Assembly: GCA_028704195.1 (NCBI GenBank)
Contig: JAQVLL010000046.1
Coordinates: 1 to 9,987, forward strand
Length of the DNA stretch: 9,987 bases
Direction of reading: 5' to 3'
DNA from: Smithellaceae bacterium
GTDB taxonomy: Bacteria; Desulfobacterota; Syntrophia; Syntrophales; Smithellaceae
Shown here piece after piece: positions 6,471-9,987 of the stretch. The notes under the pieces are model-generated. The model was not told the DNA's origin. It ran no database searches and worked only from the letters and a program-made list of their open reading frames with translations. The translations under genes and the position numbers were made by a program. Every line of letters starts with the position of its first letter. The stretch's first letter is position 1.

Positions 6471-8324
6471 ATGAAAATCATGGAAGATGAAAAAGTACGA
6501 AGGCCTATTGGGGTAAAAATCCTGGGGATCATGCTTGCCATCGTCCTTTTGATGAGCCTGGTGACCGGGATATCGAATCACAATCTAAAAAATCTGAATA
6601 ACGAGTTATTCATCCTTTCAGACTTTTACATACCCTTGGATCAGATGGTCAGTGATGTGCGGCAGAGCTATCTTACCCAAATCTTGTCCTTTGAACGTTT
6701 TTTGGCTTCCAATCCCGGTCGTGGAATGGAATTAGTCCGTCAGGAAGGTGAACAATTTGTTAAAGGAATTGGAATCTGCAACAATGAAAACCTGAGGTCT
6801 TTCAGAAAAAAAACCCGGGAGAAATTTACCGCAGGCGAACAACGATATATCGTGGCGTATGAGATGCAAAGGTACTGCACAAACCAGAAGGTTGATGAAA
6901 GCGGGAAACTGGTGGAAAAAGCTCTGACCTCACCTGTTGTCACCCAAAATCCGGAGCTCATCCAGCGATTCACGAAAATCCAGAGTCAACTTGCCGATAT
7001 ACCACAATTATGCAACACCTTGCACAGGAACGTTCTCAGATACTTGAAAGAACGGGAAGAAGGAAGCCGGCAAAGCCTGACCCTGTTCAAGGAACAGCTC
7101 GACTTAAGCAGGAGAGAACTTGCCAAAGAAACGGCAATCGTGTCACGTCTTCTGCACCAGTACACAAATGATGCGGCTGTTAAATCCAATAAACTGGAAA
7201 GACAGGCTTTCTGGTTTAACTGGGGCATGACGTTTGCGGGCGCCCTGCTTGCCCTGATTCTGGCTTATGTGCTGACCCGCAATCTGGTTGAACCCTTGAA
7301 AAAGCTCTTGTATGGCGCGAGGGCCATTGAGGAAGGTAATCTGAATATCCAGATACAGGTAAAATCATCAGATGAAATCGCGCAACTGGCAAAATCCTTC
7401 AACTACATGGTCTTGGGGCTCAGGGAAAAGGAAACCATCAAGGAAAAATTCGGACAATACATCGACCCGAAAGTCGTGAGCACGCTGCTGGATCCGACCC
7501 GCGAACAGGGAGAAAAACATACCATGACCGTATTCTTTTCCGACATCCAGGGCTTTTCCGAAATGAGCGAGCATCTTTCGCCAGACAATGTTGTTAAACT
7601 AATTAATCACTATATCTCCATGATGTCCGAACCCATCCGCAGGAGTCATGGTGTGATCGATAAATACATCGGCGACGCCATTATGGCATTCTGGGGACCT
7701 CCATTCACGGACGGTAGCGAGCATGCCGAACTCGCTTGCACCGCAGCCCTCGAACAGCAGGCCCTGATGAAGCAGTTCGAAAAAGATCTGCCTGAAATCA
7801 TCGGTCTCCGAAAGACCCTGTTCAACTTTAATATCCATGTTCGTATGGGGATCTGCACGGGAGATGTCATCGTCGGGTCGATCGGCGCGGAAGCAGCAAA
7901 AAACTATACCGTCATCGGCGATACTGTAAACCTTGCCTCACGTCTTGAAGCCGCCAACAAATTCTACGGTACTAACCTGATGATATCCGGGGAAACTCAT
8001 GAAATCGTTTGTGAAAGAATGGAAACACGCGAGCTGGACCTGATTCGCGTAGCCGGGAAAACGGAACCGGTGAGGATTTTTGAACTGCTCGGACACAAGG
8101 GTGAAATCAGCGAGGCAATGATGGGTGTGCGTGAACATTTTGAGCAGGGGCTTGCTCACTATCGAAACCAGGAATGGATAAAAGCCAGGGAGTGTTTTGA
8201 ATCATGCCTCAAGCAGAACCCGGAAGACTCCCCGTCAAAAGTCTTTATTTCACGCCTGGAAGTTCTGCAGTCTCAATCTCCCGGGAGCGGCTGGGACGGC
8301 ATATGGACTTTCAGCGAAAAGTGA
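6471..8324 (+). CDS. Membrane-bound class III adenylate cyclase with extracytoplasmic sensor region and HAMP domain
   Basis: Predicted to make cAMP from ATP in response to an external or membrane signal. The product is 617 residues. First membrane helix about 15-35; mostly helical extracytoplasmic segment about 36-247 that I do not recognise, with three cysteines (103, 136, 181); second helix about 250-269; HAMP about 270-322; cyclase domain about 345-540. Metal-binding aspartates are Asp358 (FFSDIQGFS) and Asp402 (DKYIGDAIMAFWG). Lys398 and Asp484 (VIGDTVNLASRLE) are the pair that normally selects adenine over guanine. Asn487 and Arg491 are the transition-state residues, so the active site appears complete. 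A single TPR-like unit (about 555-590) and a short tail end the protein, as in many bacterial class III cyclases. ATG 6471 has GGTGA four bases upstream; Met4 is a less likely start. The gene appears to be monocistronic. Confidence 0.92.
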   Translation: MKIMEDEKVRRPIGVKILGIMLAIVLLMSLVTGISNHNLKNLNNELFILSDFYIPLDQMVSDVRQSYLTQILSFERFLASNPGRGMELVRQEGEQFVKGIGICNNENLRSFRKKTREKFTAGEQRYIVAYEMQRYCTNQKVDESGKLVEKALTSPVVTQNPELIQRFTKIQSQLADIPQLCNTLHRNVLRYLKEREEGSRQSLTLFKEQLDLSRRELAKETAIVSRLLHQYTNDAAVKSNKLERQAFWFNWGMTFAGALLALILAYVLTRNLVEPLKKLLYGARAIEEGNLNIQIQVKSSDEIAQLAKSFNYMVLGLREKETIKEKFGQYIDPKVVSTLLDPTREQGEKHTMTVFFSDIQGFSEMSEHLSPDNVVKLINHYISMMSEPIRRSHGVIDKYIGDAIMAFWGPPFTDGSEHAELACTAALEQQALMKQFEKDLPEIIGLRKTLFNFNIHVRMGICTGDVIVGSIGAEAAKNYTVIGDTVNLASRLEAANKFYGTNLMISGETHEIVCERMETRELDLIRVAGKTEPVRIFELLGHKGEISEAMMGVREHFEQGLAHYRNQEWIKARECFESCLKQNPEDSPSKVFISRLEVLQSQSPGSGWDGIWTFSEK

Positions 8325-8328
8325 AAAC

Positions 8329-8346
8329 CCTCAACGGAAATTGAGG
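8329..8346 (+). repeat. Small hairpin just after the cyclase stop
   Basis: CCTCAA and TTGAGG form a perfect 6-bp stem around a 6-base loop, four bases behind the TGA. No T-run follows. It may shield the mRNA end. Support is limited to symmetry and position. Confidence 0.3.
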
Positions 8347-8483
8347 AAGCATACCATCCGCACTTTCTGTTGAGCGGAAACCGAAAGGCAAGTTCGACCC
8401 AAATCAACAACCTGACGATAACCCAAAGACTGGAGGCGCGTTTCCACAAGGAAGCGCAAAAAGAAACTATTCCTTCCCTACCG

Positions 8484-8512
8484 GTAGTTGCCACTCTGAA
8501 ATTGGCAACTAC
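8484..8512. terminator. Hairpin between converging genes
   Basis: GTAGTTGCCA and TGGCAACTAC form a perfect 10-bp stem around a 9-base loop. It sits between the convergent cyclase (+) and diiron-protein (-) genes, 16 bases beyond the latter's stop. No uridine tract follows on either strand, so a classical intrinsic terminator is not supported. A shared 3'-end structure is a reasonable guess. The remaining bases of 8347-8483 show only an imperfect stem near 8435-8458. Confidence 0.45.
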
Positions 8513-8528
8513 ATGCGACTTGGTATCA

Positions 8529-9005
8529 TCAGGTATATTTCTTTTTCATCCCAACAAGCAACGCGTAATGTTTTCTTTCCTCGTTGGTGATTTTCTCAAT
8601 GGTTTCATGCTGAGCCGCGGGAACAAGATTCTTGATTTCGTGATAATACAAAACTGAATCCAGTTCACGCTGCATGGCAAATTCTAACGCACCGACGGTA
8701 TCGGTCACTTTAGACAGCTGCTTGTCCATGACTTCTTTGGTGAAAATGAGGTTATTGTCCACGTAATTGCGCAGATAATCACTGTATTCACCGGCATAGC
8801 GCTCCGGCGGTGAATAGGTTTCAATCTGGGACAACAGCTTCTCAAAGGTCCGCTTATGAACCGCCTCGGCCTCAGCCAGCTGGGCAAACAGTTTTTTAGC
8901 GTCTTCCGTTTTAGCGATTTTTTCCGCGAAATTATAAAAAGTAATACCATTTTCTTCAATACGGACAGCAACTTCCACAATATCATTTGCTGTAAATACC
9001 TGCAT
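8529..9005 (-). CDS. Ferritin-like/rubrerythrin-type diiron protein without rubredoxin domain
   Basis: A cytosolic four-helix-bundle protein of 158 residues. Family members bind two irons and often act in peroxide detoxification or iron handling in anaerobes. Two half-repeats can be aligned: Glu17 with EAEAVH (Glu47, His50), and Glu114 (RELDSVLYYHE) with EERKH (Glu143, His146). This gives the symmetrical set of four Glu and two His expected of a diiron site. Tyr24 and Tyr121 sit at equivalent places in the two halves. The protein ends just after the last ligand helix, so it lacks the C-terminal CxxC rubredoxin domain of full rubrerythrin and would need an outside electron donor. Start: AGGAGG (9014-9019) eight bases upstream of the ATG. 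TATGAT on the minus strand (9048-9053) could be a -10 box, but no good -35 accompanies it. It lies 81 bases downstream of corA on the same strand, so read-through is possible. Confidence 0.85.
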   Translation of the reverse strand: MQVFTANDIVEVAVRIEENGITFYNFAEKIAKTEDAKKLFAQLAEAEAVHKRTFEKLLSQIETYSPPERYAGEYSDYLRNYVDNNLIFTKEVMDKQLSKVTDTVGALEFAMQRELDSVLYYHEIKNLVPAAQHETIEKITNEERKHYALLVGMKKKYT

Positions 9006-9086
9006 ATGGGTAGCCTCCTGAATTTTTAAATTTCCTTTATTAAATTGATCATATTTTCAAGCTGATTGCAACCGTTTTGGCGGGGG

Positions 9087-9987
9087 CTATATCCATTTCT
9101 TTTTGCGGAAAAAAAGAATCATCCCCAGTGCAATCACGAGCATCACCGCCAAAATGCCAAAATACCCCCATGGCCATTCAAGTTCCGGCATATATTTGAA
9201 ATTCATCCCGTAAACTCCCGCCAGAAATGTCAGCGGCATGAAAATCGTCGCGATAATGGTCAGTACTTTCATAACTTCATTTAATTTCATGCTTACGGAA
9301 GAAAGGTAAACGTCCAGCATGCTGGCAAGCATATCACGAAAGGTATCCACCGTATCAATGATGGCAATGATATGATCGGAAATGTCCTTAAAGTAAATCA
9401 AATCGGAATCAACAATCAGCGGCGAATCGGAATGTTGAAGCAAACCGATCGCATCCCGCAGCGGCCAGAGTGATTTGCGCAGCAAAATCAGTTCTCTTTT
9501 CAGCTGATGAATTGTATGCAGTCTGGCGGGAGTCGTGTCACGAAGCAGATCATCATCCAGCCGCTCAATTTTCTCTTCAATTTCTTCAAGGACGACAAAA
9601 TACTGGTCCACAATGGAGTCCATAAGATTATGGGCGAGGTAATCCGCACCCGCCTTGCGGATTCTCCCCTTGGTGCTGCGCAATCGATCGCGAATCGGAT
9701 CAAACAGCGCGGCTTCTTTTTCCTGAAATGAGAGAACAAAATTCTTCCCCAGAACGATGCTGATTTGTTCCGCGTGAAAACTCTGGTCAACATGGTTGTG
9801 AATGTGCTTTAAAACGATGAAGATATAATCGGAATAATCTTCTGCCCTGGGCCTCTGATCGGTGCTGAGGATATCCTCCAGGATCAAAGGATGCAGGCTG
9901 AAAATCATGCCTATCTCTTCCAGCAGACGCACATCCTGCAGGCCATAAATGTTGATCCAGAGAACCCCCGGCCTGTCTTTTTCTTCG
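9087..9987 (-). CDS. corA: CorA magnesium/cobalt transporter, N-terminal part beyond window
   Basis: A pentameric inner-membrane channel for Mg2+ (also Co2+/Ni2+). The frame stays open to the right edge: upstream of the GTG at 9932 it reads GVLWINIYGLQDV, the conserved CorA lead-in, so that GTG is internal and the true start is outside. Numbering from the GTG codon: SLHPLILEDIL (12-22), a long helical stalk rich in charged residues (about 100-220), first membrane helix about 222-241 ending in the signature YGMNF (241-245; GMN 242-244), the MPEL loop (248-251), second helix about 256-275 and a basic tail FFRKKKW. All expected parts are intact. No clear terminator follows the TAG stop. The gene precedes the diiron-protein gene on the same strand, but no functional link is evident. 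Confidence 0.95.
   Translation of the reverse strand, partial: EEKDRPGVLWINIYGLQDVRLLEEIGMIFSLHPLILEDILSTDQRPRAEDYSDYIFIVLKHIHNHVDQSFHAEQISIVLGKNFVLSFQEKEAALFDPIRDRLRSTKGRIRKAGADYLAHNLMDSIVDQYFVVLEEIEEKIERLDDDLLRDTTPARLHTIHQLKRELILLRKSLWPLRDAIGLLQHSDSPLIVDSDLIYFKDISDHIIAIIDTVDTFRDMLASMLDVYLSSVSMKLNEVMKVLTIIATIFMPLTFLAGVYGMNFKYMPELEWPWGYFGILAVMLVIALGMILFFRKKKWI

Noticed and set aside
8370..8657. 95-codon plus-strand reading frame
   Set aside because: It spans the intergenic hairpin and runs antisense into the diiron-protein gene, has no ribosome binding site I trust, and shows no recognisable protein features.
9930..9932. GTG as the corA start codon
   Set aside because: The frame continues to the window edge with conserved CorA residues (WINIYGLQDV) upstream, so this GTG is an internal Val codon.

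Overview
The window looks like a piece of chromosome from a Gram-negative, probably anaerobic bacterium. The combination of an NtrC-type sigma-54 activator, a two-domain TrkA with TrkH, a eukaryote-like long-chain acyl-CoA synthetase, a HAMP-linked class III cyclase and a short rubrerythrin-like diiron protein would fit a deltaproteobacterium (Desulfobacterota, perhaps a syntroph or sulfate reducer). That placement is inferred from gene content and protein style only. There is no rRNA or tRNA gene, no mobile element and no CRISPR array.

Layout. Bases 1-4170 (+) carry the end of a sigma-54-dependent response regulator, then trkA and trkH. trkA and trkH overlap by one base (TGATG) and encode the cytoplasmic gating subunit and the membrane subunit of a Trk potassium uptake system. 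After a 169-base gap with a good sigma-70-type promoter and a dyad just upstream of it comes an AMP-forming acyl-CoA synthetase (4340-6133, +). A 337-base gap follows. It holds two hairpins directly behind the synthetase gene, one of them a 15-bp perfect inverted repeat, and AT-rich short repeats before the next gene. Bases 6471-8324 (+) encode a membrane-anchored class III adenylate cyclase with an extracytoplasmic sensor region, a HAMP domain and a C-terminal TPR-like tail. On the minus strand, converging on the cyclase, are a ferritin-like/rubrerythrin-type protein (8529-9005) and a CorA magnesium/cobalt transporter (from 9087 past the right edge).

How the genes work together. TrkA and TrkH form one transporter and are almost certainly co-translated. 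The response regulator may belong to the same signalling unit, but its kinase is not in the window and the 106-base gap leaves co-transcription open. The synthetase, cyclase, diiron protein and CorA look like separate transcription units with ordinary housekeeping, signalling, oxidative-stress and ion-transport roles.

Both edge genes are truncated by the window, not broken. All complete genes have intact catalytic motifs. I found no clear evidence of an undescribed multi-gene system. The best leads are regulatory: the operator-like dyad before the synthetase, the overlapping hairpins after it, and the unrecognised sensor domain of the cyclase.
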